A stretch of 64,000 bases of DNA, taken from positions 113,279 to 177,278 of the forward strand of contig DUBX01000029.1 in assembly GCA_012960115.1 (NCBI GenBank). Reading direction: 5' to 3'. A program made the translations under genes and the position numbers. This document shows positions 39,968 through 50,386 of this stretch, piece by piece (the first letter of the stretch is position 1; each line of letters starts with the position of its first letter). A model generated the notes under the pieces. The model searched no databases. It had not been told where the DNA came from and worked only from the letters and a program-made list of their open reading frames with translations. Source of the DNA: Porticoccaceae bacterium. Lineage in GTDB: Bacteria; Pseudomonadota; Gammaproteobacteria; Pseudomonadales; Porticoccaceae.

Positions 39968-40199
39968 ACGCCTGCACTCTTAAATTAAGTCTAATCATTC
40001 TAAAGACAAAGGCTAGATAACCTCAACACCAAACTTGCCCACTAAACATAATAAATCGATAGCAAAGATATGCAAACCTACCATGAATTTTCGTATATTG
40101 GCCCCTAATTCTCACCGCGACGTTTAAAAAACCTTTATGCTTGCGCCCAGAATATTGAATCCACCGCGGTAAAACTTTTTTAAAGGATATTAGAGACCA

Positions 40200-40565
40200 A
40201 TGACTAGGCCTATTTTAGAGACTAACAATATACATCGCAGCATTCAAAAGGTCGTAGCGGAAACTCACCAAGATATTATTATTGAGGTGCAGACAGCCGT
40301 TACCAACAATGACATTGTTGTCGTCGGTATGGCACAAAACCCTGCACCTAAAAGAGCTCGAAAGGCGCTAGATGAGATCAACCTTGAGTATACCTACCTT
40401 GAATATGGTAGCTATTTTAAACTATGGCGGCGGCGCAATGCTCTTAAAATGTGGTCTGGCTGGCCCACGTTCCCTATGATATTTGTCAAGGGCGTTTTGA
40501 TCGGGGGATCCAGCGATCTGAGGGCCCTCATAGAGACGGGAGAGCTGCAGAATATGCTTAACTGA
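40200..40565 (+). CDS. Glutaredoxin-fold protein lacking cysteines
   Basis: IVVVGMAQNPAPKRARKALDEINLEYTYLEYGSY...WSGWPTFPMIFVKGVLIGGSSDLRALIETGEL; no Cys in 121 aa. Confidence 0.8.
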   Translation: MTRPILETNNIHRSIQKVVAETHQDIIIEVQTAVTNNDIVVVGMAQNPAPKRARKALDEINLEYTYLEYGSYFKLWRRRNALKMWSGWPTFPMIFVKGVLIGGSSDLRALIETGELQNMLN

Positions 40566-40571
40566 TCTGTT

Positions 40572-41342
40572 CTAATCGCCAGGTTGGCGCGTTAAACCAG
40601 AGTCGTACTGAGCCAACTTATTGATTCGTATGACAGCCTGAATTTCATGGACATAGGCTTCACGAAGCTCTGAATATTCGATCAGGTTTTCAGCCAACAA
40701 ATGGCCGCTCACCGGTTGGTCCTGATCACGCAAAGTGGCTCGGTGCAGCCGTAAATCGCTGTAAGCTCTGTGGGTATTAATATTGCGAAGGTAAGACTTA
40801 ATAGCATCACGCACGCTATCAAATTTTGCCACCTCGTGTTTGGTTCCGGGGTTGCGTCTTAGGGGAACAAGTCCGCAGCCCTCTTGATAACACCACTGTC
40901 CAAACAAATTATTCCCTTGCACCGCGAACCGTGACGTACCCCAGGCAGACTCCATGGCAGCTTGGGCCAAGGCTAAGGACGCAGGCACTTGATCAACTCT
41001 CAATAATAGCGCATCAATAACTGTCTTGTTAATCTTCTCAGCATCAACTTTGTAGTACCCAGCCAGCTCTTCAATGAACTTCTGGTCAGCTTTTTCCTGG
41101 GTTTCAACCGTTGTGCCAACCAAACCCAGAAGCCTACCTCGATGGCTTTTTATTAGTTGATTCTGTTCTTCAATCAGCGGAAAAATATAGCCAAAAAAAG
41201 CGGCTTTTTTCTGTTTAACGTCTGTGTAAATACTGAAATCTGGCAATGGATTAGGATCACCCCCGCCAGTACATGCGCCAACAAAAAGAGCTGAAAATAA
41301 TAAAATTGCCGTTAAAGTATTGTTTTTTAGTGTATTAATCAT
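40572..41342 (-). CDS. Bax-like glucosaminidase-domain lipoprotein
   Basis: ASLALAQAAMESAWGTSRFAVQGNNLFGQWCY...FDSVRDAIKSYLRNINTHRAYSDLR; lipobox FVGAC. Confidence 0.88.
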   Translation of the reverse strand: MINTLKNNTLTAILLFSALFVGACTGGGDPNPLPDFSIYTDVKQKKAAFFGYIFPLIEEQNQLIKSHRGRLLGLVGTTVETQEKADQKFIEELAGYYKVDAEKINKTVIDALLLRVDQVPASLALAQAAMESAWGTSRFAVQGNNLFGQWCYQEGCGLVPLRRNPGTKHEVAKFDSVRDAIKSYLRNINTHRAYSDLRLHRATLRDQDQPVSGHLLAENLIEYSELREAYVHEIQAVIRINKLAQYDSGLTRQPGD

Positions 41343-41438
41343 AGATCTGCATTACCTCCAAACCTTCGTCGGGCTTCCCTTATTTAGGATGATCTGCAAA
41401 ATTAAACTTTCTGCCAGTAGGTGTATGATGCTCTAAGG

Positions 41439-41678
41439 TTATATCAACAGCAGCACATCAATGCCGAGCAAGACAAACATGCCGCGCATCATTAACTTTG
41501 AACGCCTATCCAGCTTGTCATATTTTCGGGCTAATTTATCAATCTCTTCTTTGGCGACAGCACCGCCTTGCTTAGCCTGAGACAAACCCCCAGCCATTAC
41601 AGCCACTGCAGAAACACCTGCCGCGCCTAAGCCTAGCTTTTTTAGAAACTGTCGGCGCTCTACTAAACCTTGTTTCAT
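41439..41678 (-). CDS. Small protein with Tat-like signal and C-terminal hydrophobic tail
   Basis: ERRQFLKKLGLGAAGVSAVAVMAGG ... SKLMMRGMFVLLGIDVLLLI. Confidence 0.55.
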   Translation of the reverse strand: MKQGLVERRQFLKKLGLGAAGVSAVAVMAGGLSQAKQGGAVAKEEIDKLARKYDKLDRRSKLMMRGMFVLLGIDVLLLI

Positions 41679-41779
41679 TCCATAACTCCTTTTATCTAAA
41701 ATGGCCGCTGCTACCCTGAGGTTACAATAAAAAACTGATAGCCGCCATGCCCGGTGTTAAACGCGAGCGCCAGTTGCCG

Positions 41780-42265
41780 TTATTTAACCTCGATTTCGAT
41801 GACTTCAGACATTACCGCAGGGCTGTGGGGAATATGAACATGATTACCCAACAACAGCTGCAACCTGTGTTTGCCGGGTGGCAAACTAACCTTGGTACTA
41901 GTTTGGGCTTTACCAAAATGCCGTACTTGATCGCTGGCTGGTAGGGGTAAATTAAGAGCCGGTAATTGATCCATATTGATCAACAAATGATGGTGGCCAG
42001 AATTTGGCGCCGCCATGCCAGCAGGTGAAACTTCCATACCGGACAACCCAAATTTAATGTCAATTCCCTTTCCCTCTTCACTGGAAAAGGCTTGTCCGTC
42101 TTTAGGTTCAATAAAGTAGACTCGCGCATCAACAGGTGCAGATGAGATAGGCGTCTGTGCTATAGCGTTCGCCATAAAAAATGCCCCCAAAACACATAAA
42201 ATTTCAGGTAATCGTTTAAGTCCAATATGCTTGCTCAACATTCCAAAACTCCTTCTTATTGTCAA
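41780..42265 (-). CDS. DUF4399 family protein, exported
   Basis: VYFIEPKDGQAFSSEEGKGIDIKFGLSGMEVSPAG...NSGHHHLLIN...PPGKHRLQLLLGNHVHIPH. Confidence 0.85.
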   Translation of the reverse strand: MTIRRSFGMLSKHIGLKRLPEILCVLGAFFMANAIAQTPISSAPVDARVYFIEPKDGQAFSSEEGKGIDIKFGLSGMEVSPAGMAAPNSGHHHLLINMDQLPALNLPLPASDQVRHFGKAQTSTKVSLPPGKHRLQLLLGNHVHIPHSPAVMSEVIEIEVK

Positions 42266-42485
42266 TTAAAACTGCGTATTTCAGTTTATCAGTTAAAATA
42301 TACCTTGAGTCTATTCAAACACCACCTAATTGACATTTAACTTGGTCTGCCGCTCTGAATTAGGCAGTATCGCTGTTAACTGGCTCAAATGACAAAACGG
42401 CTAGTTTTTAGCTAGTGACTTAGGCTCCAGCGACGTTTAGGCTTAGACTAAATAATCTTGCAACGAATCAATACAGGGATAGGTA

Positions 42486-43790
42486 ATGAGACTAAAAATA
42501 TTTTTGCTGGCCATATTAATACTGAGTTCAGCTTATGCTTGTGGAGCCGAGTTAAAATTTTCCAAACCAGAATATGTGGGAATGTCGAGCGAGCGGCTTG
42601 CCAAAATAAAGCCACTTATGCAGCGCTATGTGGATGAAGGCAAGGTAGCCGGCATTCAAACAATTATCGCTAGAAAAGGAAAGATTGTTCACTTTGAACA
42701 AGTCGGAAAACTAGACTTAGATACTGGTACCACCATTCGAAAAGATTCCCTGTTCCGGATTTATTCAATGACCAAACCCCTAGCAACCACAGCGGCTATG
42801 ATTCTTTATGAAGAGGGCAAGTTTCTGTTGGATGATCCGGTTGAAAAATATTTACCTGCATTTAAGGATAAGAAAGTACTGGTCGATGGCGCATTAGTCG
42901 ATGCAACACACCCTTTTACTATTCGAGAATTAATGAGCCACACCGCGGGACTTACTTACGGAATCTTTGGCAACTCACCTATCGATCAGCAATATCGCGC
43001 AGCCATGTTTGGAGAGGGCAATAATTTTAATTTTCGCAGTATCGCCAATAATAATGCGCCTATCAGTCAGCTTAAGACGTTAGATGATTTAGTGACCGCC
43101 ATTGGACCTATCCCGCTTCAATATCAACCAGGGACCCAGTGGGTATATAGCTTATCGGTGGATATCTTAGGTGCAATTATTGAAAAAATTTCTGGCCAAT
43201 CCTTAGAGATATTCATGGCGGAGCGTCTATTTAATCCGCTAGGCATGGAAGATACGTTTTTTGAGGTTCCAAAAGCAAAACTGCACCGATTTGGCACTCT
43301 TCACACAATGGGTGTAACCGGTGAGTTAACCGTGGTCGATAGACCTAAAACCAGCGACTTTGTCAATAATGTCAGTTTTCCATCTGCAGGAGGTGGCCTG
43401 GTCAGTAGCGCCATGGACTATCTTCGTTACTCCCAGATGATGGTTAACGGCGGAGAGCTTAATGGCGTGAGGATCCTTAGCCCCACTACAATTGATCTGA
43501 TGACCCGCAATCAACTGAGTTACGACATGCAATTAAAATATGATCCAAGACCCGGGATCGCAGGAACCACTGGTTTTGGTTTAGGCTTTGGCGTTAAAAC
43601 CCATGCACCAAAAACCTCGTCTGGCTCTAAAGGTAACTTTAGGTGGGCTGGCATCGGTGGCACTGACTTTTGGTGTGATCCCAAAGAGAATTTAACGGCT
43701 ATTGTCCTTATGCAGATGATTCCATACCCTCAATCAGTCCGGGCAGAATTCAAGAACCTCACCTATCAGGCCATTACCGAGATGAATTAA
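42486..43790 (+). CDS. Serine hydrolase (class C beta-lactamase/esterase-like)
   Basis: FRIYSMTKPLATTAAMIL (SxxK), QWVYSLSVDILG (YxL), HTAGLTYG. Confidence 0.9.
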   Translation: MRLKIFLLAILILSSAYACGAELKFSKPEYVGMSSERLAKIKPLMQRYVDEGKVAGIQTIIARKGKIVHFEQVGKLDLDTGTTIRKDSLFRIYSMTKPLATTAAMILYEEGKFLLDDPVEKYLPAFKDKKVLVDGALVDATHPFTIRELMSHTAGLTYGIFGNSPIDQQYRAAMFGEGNNFNFRSIANNNAPISQLKTLDDLVTAIGPIPLQYQPGTQWVYSLSVDILGAIIEKISGQSLEIFMAERLFNPLGMEDTFFEVPKAKLHRFGTLHTMGVTGELTVVDRPKTSDFVNNVSFPSAGGGLVSSAMDYLRYSQMMVNGGELNGVRILSPTTIDLMTRNQLSYDMQLKYDPRPGIAGTTGFGLGFGVKTHAPKTSSGSKGNFRWAGIGGTDFWCDPKENLTAIVLMQMIPYPQSVRAEFKNLTYQAITEMN

Positions 43791-43813
43791 AAAAGGCTCG
43801 CTAGCTACGAGCC
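43788..43813 (-). terminator. Rho-independent terminator of the MFS gene
   Basis: ggctcg-ctagcta-cgagcc; read on the minus strand the hairpin is followed by CCTTTTTTAA. The gene's stop codon lies in the loop. Confidence 0.7.
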
Positions 43814-45120
43814 AATTCCTCATTACGTTTTTCCGCTGTTGCCCAATCTTTCGGTAATACACGGGCAACGACCAAAAAGCTGATGATTGAAAGAATAAAC
43901 ATACAGGAGGTGACTGTCATCGCATAGCGCATGGACTCCAGATCAGGATTGCCCTCTTTAAATACATCGATCAGCCAGCCAGTAAATGTCGGTCCGCCGC
44001 CCAACGCCACCATATTCAGGATAAAGAAGAATAATGCTGTGGACATAGCGCGCATATTGACCGGCGCCAAGGTTTGCGCGATAGCGAAACTTGGTCCCAG
44101 ATAAATACCTAAAAACAGTAAGAAAACTGTAGTGCAGGCCAGATGAGCCCAAACTGATGCCACCCAAAAACTGAGTATGCCAATTGGCATACACACGGCT
44201 ATGGCGATGGCCGGCAGCCAACCATAGGCGCGTATGTCTTTGGCGCCCCATTTGTCAGCTAGTTTTGCGCCGAAGAAAGCACCGCCGGCATAGGTCGTGC
44301 CGTTAATAACACCTAGAACAATAACCAAAGTTTGGAAATCAAAACTGGGATCAAGAACGACCAAATATTTGGTTTGAAATGCCGAGGTAGCGTAAGAAAC
44401 AAAAGAGCCAAAAGCGATTCCAAAACACATCGCCCACCAGGCTGGAATCTTAAGTAAGGTCTTCAGAGACTCGCTAAACGGTGGCTGAACAATATCGGTA
44501 CGATTATCAAACTCCATTGCCCCTCGAACCGGCTCCCGCAAAACCAGCCTAACAATGACCGCTAAAAAAACTCCAGTGACGCCAAGAAAAATAAAGATGC
44601 GACGCCAATCAACATCCTGACCGGAAGATCCCATCAATGATGCCGTGGCAAAATAGGCAGCCATAATACCCAGCGGAATACCCATTGCGTAGACGCCTAG
44701 TGCTCCAGCACGCTCTTCTTTAGGGTACATATCAGAGATGATTGAATGGGACGGAGGGCTTCCGCCAGCTTCACCGATGCCAACCCCCATGCGAGCAAAA
44801 CCCATTTGCATGAAATTACCTGCCATGCCTGTCAGTGCGGTAAAACCACTCCAGGTTGCCAGCGCAATAGACAGAATATTGACTCGATTATAACGGTCGG
44901 CCAACCAGGCAATGGGAATAGCAACGCAAGTGTAGAAAACAGCGAAGGCCAACCCAATTAATAGCCCTAATTGGGTGTTTGTGAGGCCAAGGTCTTCTTG
45001 AATAAAGGGCGCTAAAATACCCACAATTTGTCGGTCAATAAAATTAAAACCATAAACTACAGTGAGAAGGATTAAGACAAGACTGCGATAATTTTTGCTC
45101 GGTGTTTTTTGATCATCCAT
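43801..45120 (-). CDS. MFS transporter (spinster-like)
   Basis: YGFNFIDRQIVGILAPFIQEDLGLTNTQLGLLIGLAFAVFYTCVAIPIAWLADRYNRVNI. Confidence 0.93.
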   Translation of the reverse strand: MDDQKTPSKNYRSLVLILLTVVYGFNFIDRQIVGILAPFIQEDLGLTNTQLGLLIGLAFAVFYTCVAIPIAWLADRYNRVNILSIALATWSGFTALTGMAGNFMQMGFARMGVGIGEAGGSPPSHSIISDMYPKEERAGALGVYAMGIPLGIMAAYFATASLMGSSGQDVDWRRIFIFLGVTGVFLAVIVRLVLREPVRGAMEFDNRTDIVQPPFSESLKTLLKIPAWWAMCFGIAFGSFVSYATSAFQTKYLVVLDPSFDFQTLVIVLGVINGTTYAGGAFFGAKLADKWGAKDIRAYGWLPAIAIAVCMPIGILSFWVASVWAHLACTTVFLLFLGIYLGPSFAIAQTLAPVNMRAMSTALFFFILNMVALGGGPTFTGWLIDVFKEGNPDLESMRYAMTVTSCMFILSIISFLVVARVLPKDWATAEKRNEELARS

Positions 45121-45293
45121 TGGATTTTATCCGTATTATTATTATTTCGTGTTTAGTATAGCGACGCCGCTTTTTATTTTAGAAGGTAGTATACATAAGA
45201 ACGCCGCTATTAATAATCTTATCGACAACTCACCTTTGATGTTTCATTTGAACCTTTTAAGCGGACGTTAATAAGACGGCATACAATTCATGA

Positions 45294-45318
45294 GCGGTCG
45301 ATTTTAGTAATCGACCGC
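45294..45318. terminator. Hairpin downstream of S41 peptidase gene
   Basis: gcggtcgatt-ttagt-aatcgaccgc, 10-bp perfect arms; no strong U-tract. Confidence 0.55.
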
Positions 45319-45327
45319 CCCACAATG

Positions 45328-46941
45328 CTATCTAACTACAACAGTACCCAGATCTGGCTGAATGAGCTTGCCGGAAACCGCGGATAAGGGATGAGGTGCA
45401 TCAGTTGAGGATTTATCAGTTAAACCAAATGCAGAAGCAGAGTCCGATGGGCAAGCGCCCGTTTCGATAAAGCCAAGTGCGGCTGCTAGTCGACCTTCGC
45501 TGGCATCACCTAAGGCATGAGAAAGGTCATCATCGACTAAACAACCTGTGACTTCGGCACCTGAAAGGTCGCCGCTGACCACAGGGAAAAAGCCATCACT
45601 ATAATCACCAAAACCTTTTTCATTAGAACCTTTAAACTGAATCGTGCTATAGGTGGTGCCACAATTATCAAGAGCATACCATCCGTAGGGTTTTCCGCGC
45701 GTTGCGCCTCCGACAAGAATGACCTCGACATCGACACCACGCAGGCCATTAATTAGAGCCTCACTCGCTGATGCCGTACCACCACTGGATAAAACAAAAA
45801 CCCGGGTAAATCCTAGGCTAGGTAATGCTGTGCCGGTAGGCGTTGGATTAGTTAGCGCATCAAATCCTGCGGCTGTGGACTCAAACCTAGAAGGCTCTAA
45901 GATGTTGTTATTAATCGGATCTCGCTCGGTATATTTGTCATTAAAGGTTAATTCATCAAAAATTAGACCTTCCGTCAGAGGTCCTGCGACCATGTAGCCA
46001 AGCTCTGCTGCAATAGTAAGATAGCCGCCACCGTTGTAGCGCATATCTAGAACCAGTTCTTCGACATTGCTCGCCTTAAGCTGGCTAATAGCATCAATAA
46101 GCTGGGTTTCAGCAGGTTTGATGTGCGCATTGAATGTTAAGTAACCCACTTTTGTTCCAGCCACATCAAATGTCGCTACATTTTTAACCGGTACTGAGGT
46201 TATCTCTGCACTGGACATCGTAAACGTGCGATCTTCTGCGGCGTTTAAATCCCTGACCACAAACGTATGCGCTTCACCCAATGTTTCAGGAAACAAACCG
46301 GCATTAAGCGCATCGACATTGTTACTGTTTTCAATCGCTTCCCCATCGATTGAAATAATCTCGGCACCACGTGACAGGCCATTCTCGGAGGCAGGAGAAT
46401 TTGGCTCGTTATACCCCACAATTATTTTTCGCGGTGGGCTACTGGATATGACAAAAAAACGTACACCGTAGCCCGCAGACACGCCTAAATAAGATTGATT
46501 GTAGGCTTCAGTATCTTGATTGTAGTGAAACTGATCTTTTGCGTTACCCGTGGGTGACAAACCGTCGGTGACCATCAAATCAAAATAGTCTTGGTTACTA
46601 TTCACAGTCCCTGGGTCAATATCAGGCAATTCGGAATACCAAAGGTAAGTATCGTTACTGTACGATCGAATCCAGAAATTTTCATCCGTCACTGAGCCTT
46701 GAGTATCACTGTAACCGCCAGTAGTCCTAGGGTTAGCGCAGATATTGCGCATAGAATTCAATCGCCAATCCTCATATTGCCCAGCCACCCAACCTGAACC
46801 TGGATCAACAGTAACTGGCGGCACAGCAGTGTTCCCACCACCACCACCGCAGGCGGCAAGAATAATCGCCGCAATAGAAACAGTAGCTTTTTTAACATGA
46901 AGGCTTAGAAACCCTGTTACTTGTTGATTTGACACTTCCAT
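45328..46941 (-). CDS. S41 family peptidase (PDZ + tail-specific protease), lipoprotein
   Basis: Lipobox ILAACGGGGG; DMRYNGGGYL; VFVLSSGGTASASEALINGLRG. Confidence 0.9.
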   Translation of the reverse strand: MEVSNQQVTGFLSLHVKKATVSIAAIILAACGGGGGNTAVPPVTVDPGSGWVAGQYEDWRLNSMRNICANPRTTGGYSDTQGSVTDENFWIRSYSNDTYLWYSELPDIDPGTVNSNQDYFDLMVTDGLSPTGNAKDQFHYNQDTEAYNQSYLGVSAGYGVRFFVISSSPPRKIIVGYNEPNSPASENGLSRGAEIISIDGEAIENSNNVDALNAGLFPETLGEAHTFVVRDLNAAEDRTFTMSSAEITSVPVKNVATFDVAGTKVGYLTFNAHIKPAETQLIDAISQLKASNVEELVLDMRYNGGGYLTIAAELGYMVAGPLTEGLIFDELTFNDKYTERDPINNNILEPSRFESTAAGFDALTNPTPTGTALPSLGFTRVFVLSSGGTASASEALINGLRGVDVEVILVGGATRGKPYGWYALDNCGTTYSTIQFKGSNEKGFGDYSDGFFPVVSGDLSGAEVTGCLVDDDLSHALGDASEGRLAAALGFIETGACPSDSASAFGLTDKSSTDAPHPLSAVSGKLIQPDLGTVVVR

Positions 46942-47106
46942 CTCCCATTCAAAGAATTTCTATGCACTATACCAGAGCCCACACTCGGATACTGTTTATA
47001 CGAAAACGTTTAGAGGGGAACTAAAGCAATAAATTGACGTACGCGAACGAGCAATTAGTCAGGCTAGAGCCTAAAGAAAAATCAGCCAACCAAATGGCTA
47101 TTGGAT

Positions 47107-48903
47107 CTATTTCTGAGGTATAGCCCCTGCACCATCTCTCCGAGTATCAGAGGCACCCATTGTCGCGCCGTTAACGCCCTTGTGAATCGTTTGAGTGGAA
47201 CCAAGAATACGCGCTTCCTTCTCTATACTGTGTCCCATTTGGGTTAACAAATGTAATGTATCTGGCGATATTCCTGGCTCATATCCCATACGGTCAGGCA
47301 ACCATTGGTGGTGAACCCGTGAAGCCGCCGTGGCGTCAGCGATGCCCATATCAAATTCCAAAACATTCAGTAACACCTGTAAGACAGCCGTGATAATGGT
47401 ACTACCTCCAGGGCTGCCAGTGGCCAGTATCGGAGCGCCTTTTTCATCAAAGACAATGGTGGGAGTCATAGCCGAAAGTGGTCGCTTGCCAGGCTGTATC
47501 TCGTTGGCAATTCCACCAATCAATCCATAACCATTGGGTGATCCGGGTTTTGCTGAAAAGTCATCCATCTCATTATTGAGCAAGAAACCAGCGCCGGACA
47601 CTGTAATACCGCTACCAAATGAGAAATTTAACGTTGTCGTCGTACTAACGACATTACCCCACTGGTCCCAGGCTGAAACATGGGTCGTTTCAACACTCTC
47701 TGCAATAGCCTTTTGGGCGCCTTTACTAAGAGTATCTGGATCAATAGGTAATCCCGGTAATACATCATCGGAGGAGCTGGCCTGTTTAAGATCAATCTGG
47801 CGACGCAATGCTTTCGCGTATTTTTTGTCGATAATCTGACCGACAGGAACCGAGTAAAAATCTGGGTCTCCAAGGTAGGCACTTCTGTCCGCATAGGCTC
47901 GACGCATTACTTCCACTAATCGATGGATATAGGCAGCACTGTTGTGGCCAAGGGCTTTAAGATCCCAAGGCTCAAGAATGTTTAACATTTGTAAAAGATG
48001 AATACCCCCTGAGGAAGGTGGTGGCATTGAGCAAATTTTATTGGCTTTAAAATCAGCACAAACCGGCGCCCGCTCCACAACGCGATAATTTTTAAGATCA
48101 TCTAAACTAATTAGACCTCCCGAATGCTTCATTTGATCAGCAATGAGTTGCGCCGTTTTGCCTTGGTAAAATCCGGAACGTCCATTAGTGGCTATCCTGC
48201 GCAGAGAGTCCGCTAAATCAGACTGCACTAATTCATCGCCAAGCTCATAAAAGGCGCCGTCCTCTTTAAAAAAATATAGTCTAGTTGCTGGATCTCTTTT
48301 CAACCGTTTAGCGCGTGATTTGATAGAAGATGACAAATCCACATTTACAGCAATACCTTCAGCCGCTAGATCAATTGCAGGCAGGATAACTTGTTTCAAT
48401 GTTAATTGGCCGTACTTCTCGTGCGCATACAAAAGACCGGCAACAGTGCCGGGCACTCCGGAGGATTTAAGGCTGTCTCTGGCTAATTGATTATCAACCT
48501 CTCCATTTGATTTCAAAAACATATCTCTGGATGCCGCTGCTGGTGCCATTTCCCGATAATCAAGGGCAATCGTTTTGTTCTCTTCGGCTAGGTGCACCAT
48601 CATAAAGCCACCCCCGGCAAGATTTCCCGCTCTAGGAAGAGTCACCGCAAGTGCAAAGCCCGTGGCAACCGCTGCGTCGATAGCGTTGCCTCCTTGACTC
48701 AGAATATCAGCGCCCACCCGACTAGCGACGATCTCTTGAGATGCAACCATACCAGACCTACCATGCACAGGGTGGAAACGGGATTTCGGATCGATGATGG
48801 CAGTTTCCGCAGCCATTACTGCCGGCTGTATTCCGCCAAATACAGCCAACACCAAACTCCACTGAGCTAGAATCCGAAGAGTTCTTTGCGATTTAATTAT
48901 CAA
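47107..48903 (-). CDS. ggt: Gamma-glutamyltransferase
   Basis: GMVASQEIVASRVGADILSQGGNAIDAAVATGFALAVTLP; ETTHVSAWDQWGNVVSTTTTLNFSFGSG with Thr nucleophile; GSPGGSTI. Confidence 0.93.
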   Translation of the reverse strand: MIIKSQRTLRILAQWSLVLAVFGGIQPAVMAAETAIIDPKSRFHPVHGRSGMVASQEIVASRVGADILSQGGNAIDAAVATGFALAVTLPRAGNLAGGGFMMVHLAEENKTIALDYREMAPAAASRDMFLKSNGEVDNQLARDSLKSSGVPGTVAGLLYAHEKYGQLTLKQVILPAIDLAAEGIAVNVDLSSSIKSRAKRLKRDPATRLYFFKEDGAFYELGDELVQSDLADSLRRIATNGRSGFYQGKTAQLIADQMKHSGGLISLDDLKNYRVVERAPVCADFKANKICSMPPPSSGGIHLLQMLNILEPWDLKALGHNSAAYIHRLVEVMRRAYADRSAYLGDPDFYSVPVGQIIDKKYAKALRRQIDLKQASSSDDVLPGLPIDPDTLSKGAQKAIAESVETTHVSAWDQWGNVVSTTTTLNFSFGSGITVSGAGFLLNNEMDDFSAKPGSPNGYGLIGGIANEIQPGKRPLSAMTPTIVFDEKGAPILATGSPGGSTIITAVLQVLLNVLEFDMGIADATAASRVHHQWLPDRMGYEPGISPDTLHLLTQMGHSIEKEARILGSTQTIHKGVNGATMGASDTRRDGAGAIPQK

Positions 48904-49183
48904 TGTAATGCTCCATTTATATTATTTATTCCCAAAACGGTTTTTCGCTTTCCTTAGAGTCGTAATTCCATGCCATCACTAGTTGTATGAGGCCATTGAA
49001 CAAACCTGCTTTGCGCTGGCTGTGCCTTCCCAGCTTGGATCGGCCTCGCCCAACAAACCACCTTAATCAGAGCAAAATGTCGCGCCGGAGAGTTTGCACG
49101 GAAAAACAAGACCTCTAATAACTTCGTTCTGATCGTAAACCTTGATCAAAGCAAAACAATATTTTCCCGAGGAAGATTTTAAA

Positions 49184-50386
49184 TTACAAACATTGAATCA
49201 AAATAGCGGTACCACTTCCAGCTGCTCCGCTTGCCGCAACAATACCAGTTTTGCTTTTTTTGCGCTCTAGCTCATCTAATAAAGTGCCCATCATGATGCC
49301 GCCTGTAGCACCCATAGGATGACCTAAGGCAATACAACCACCATTAACATTTAACTTTCCATCATCAATATTTAAATCACGCTGGCATTTTATACTGGTT
49401 GCTGCAAAGGCTTCATGGAGTTCAAACAGATCTATGTCTGCTGCTTTTAGTCCTTGCTTGCTCATTAATGCAGCGGTCGCTTTAGCGCAACCTGAGACCA
49501 CTTCCAGCGGATCATCACACACAGTAGCGACTGCAACGATCCTTGCTCTTGGCTTTTTACCAAGGTTCTTTGACAGCGACTCATCGCCAATTAAGAGTAG
49601 AGACGCCGCATCTGCCATGGCAGGCGAATTCCCGGCCGTGTGAATATGTCGGATGCTATCAAGCTGAGGATGCTCTCGACATTGCAGTGCATCAACGCCC
49701 TGGGCACCTATGTCAGCGAAATAGGGTTTTAACGCACCCAGGTCATCCATGGAAATCCTCTCTCTAATGCATTCATCATCGCTAACCATGATACCTTTAA
49801 CGGGATTGAAGACAGGAATGATAGATGAAAACCATCCTTCAGCTCTGGCATGGGCGGCTCGCTGCTGACTTTGAAAGGCAATCTCATCGACCTGCTGACG
49901 ACTCATATCAAAAAGGGTGGCGATGAGATCAGCGCCGCTGCCCATCATTAGCATGCGATGACGCAAAGCCTGGACTGAATCTGAAAATAGGGTCGCCTTA
50001 TCTGACAACATAGGCACGCGAGACATCATTTCTATGCCGCCTGCTATAGTGCACTGTGCTTGCCCGGTCATCACTTTCATTGCAGCGATATTAATGGCAT
50101 CGATTCCCGACGAACAGTAACGGTTAACCGTTAGTCCAGGTACCTGATCAGGCCACCCCGAAAATAACAATGACGCTTTAGCAATGTTACCTCCTTGCTC
50201 ACCGACCTGAGTCACGCAACCAAGCACCACATCTTCAACCAGATGCCGATCCAACTCGGTGCGTTGTTCAAGAGCGTCATAAAGTACTCTTAATAGCTCA
50301 AAAGGGGTTAAGTCTGCTAATCCACCGTCGGCTTTCGCCCTGCCTCTTGGCGTTCTAATAGCATCATAAATGAAGGCCTGTTTCAC
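49184..50386 (-). CDS. Thiolase family acetyl-CoA acyltransferase
   Basis: AFIYDAIRTPRGRAKADGG, VNRYCSSGIDAINIAA, NVNGGCIALGHPMGATGG; GTG start overlaps upstream stop. Confidence 0.9.
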   Translation of the reverse strand: MKQAFIYDAIRTPRGRAKADGGLADLTPFELLRVLYDALEQRTELDRHLVEDVVLGCVTQVGEQGGNIAKASLLFSGWPDQVPGLTVNRYCSSGIDAINIAAMKVMTGQAQCTIAGGIEMMSRVPMLSDKATLFSDSVQALRHRMLMMGSGADLIATLFDMSRQQVDEIAFQSQQRAAHARAEGWFSSIIPVFNPVKGIMVSDDECIRERISMDDLGALKPYFADIGAQGVDALQCREHPQLDSIRHIHTAGNSPAMADAASLLLIGDESLSKNLGKKPRARIVAVATVCDDPLEVVSGCAKATAALMSKQGLKAADIDLFELHEAFAATSIKCQRDLNIDDGKLNVNGGCIALGHPMGATGGIMMGTLLDELERKKSKTGIVAASGAAGSGTAILIQCL

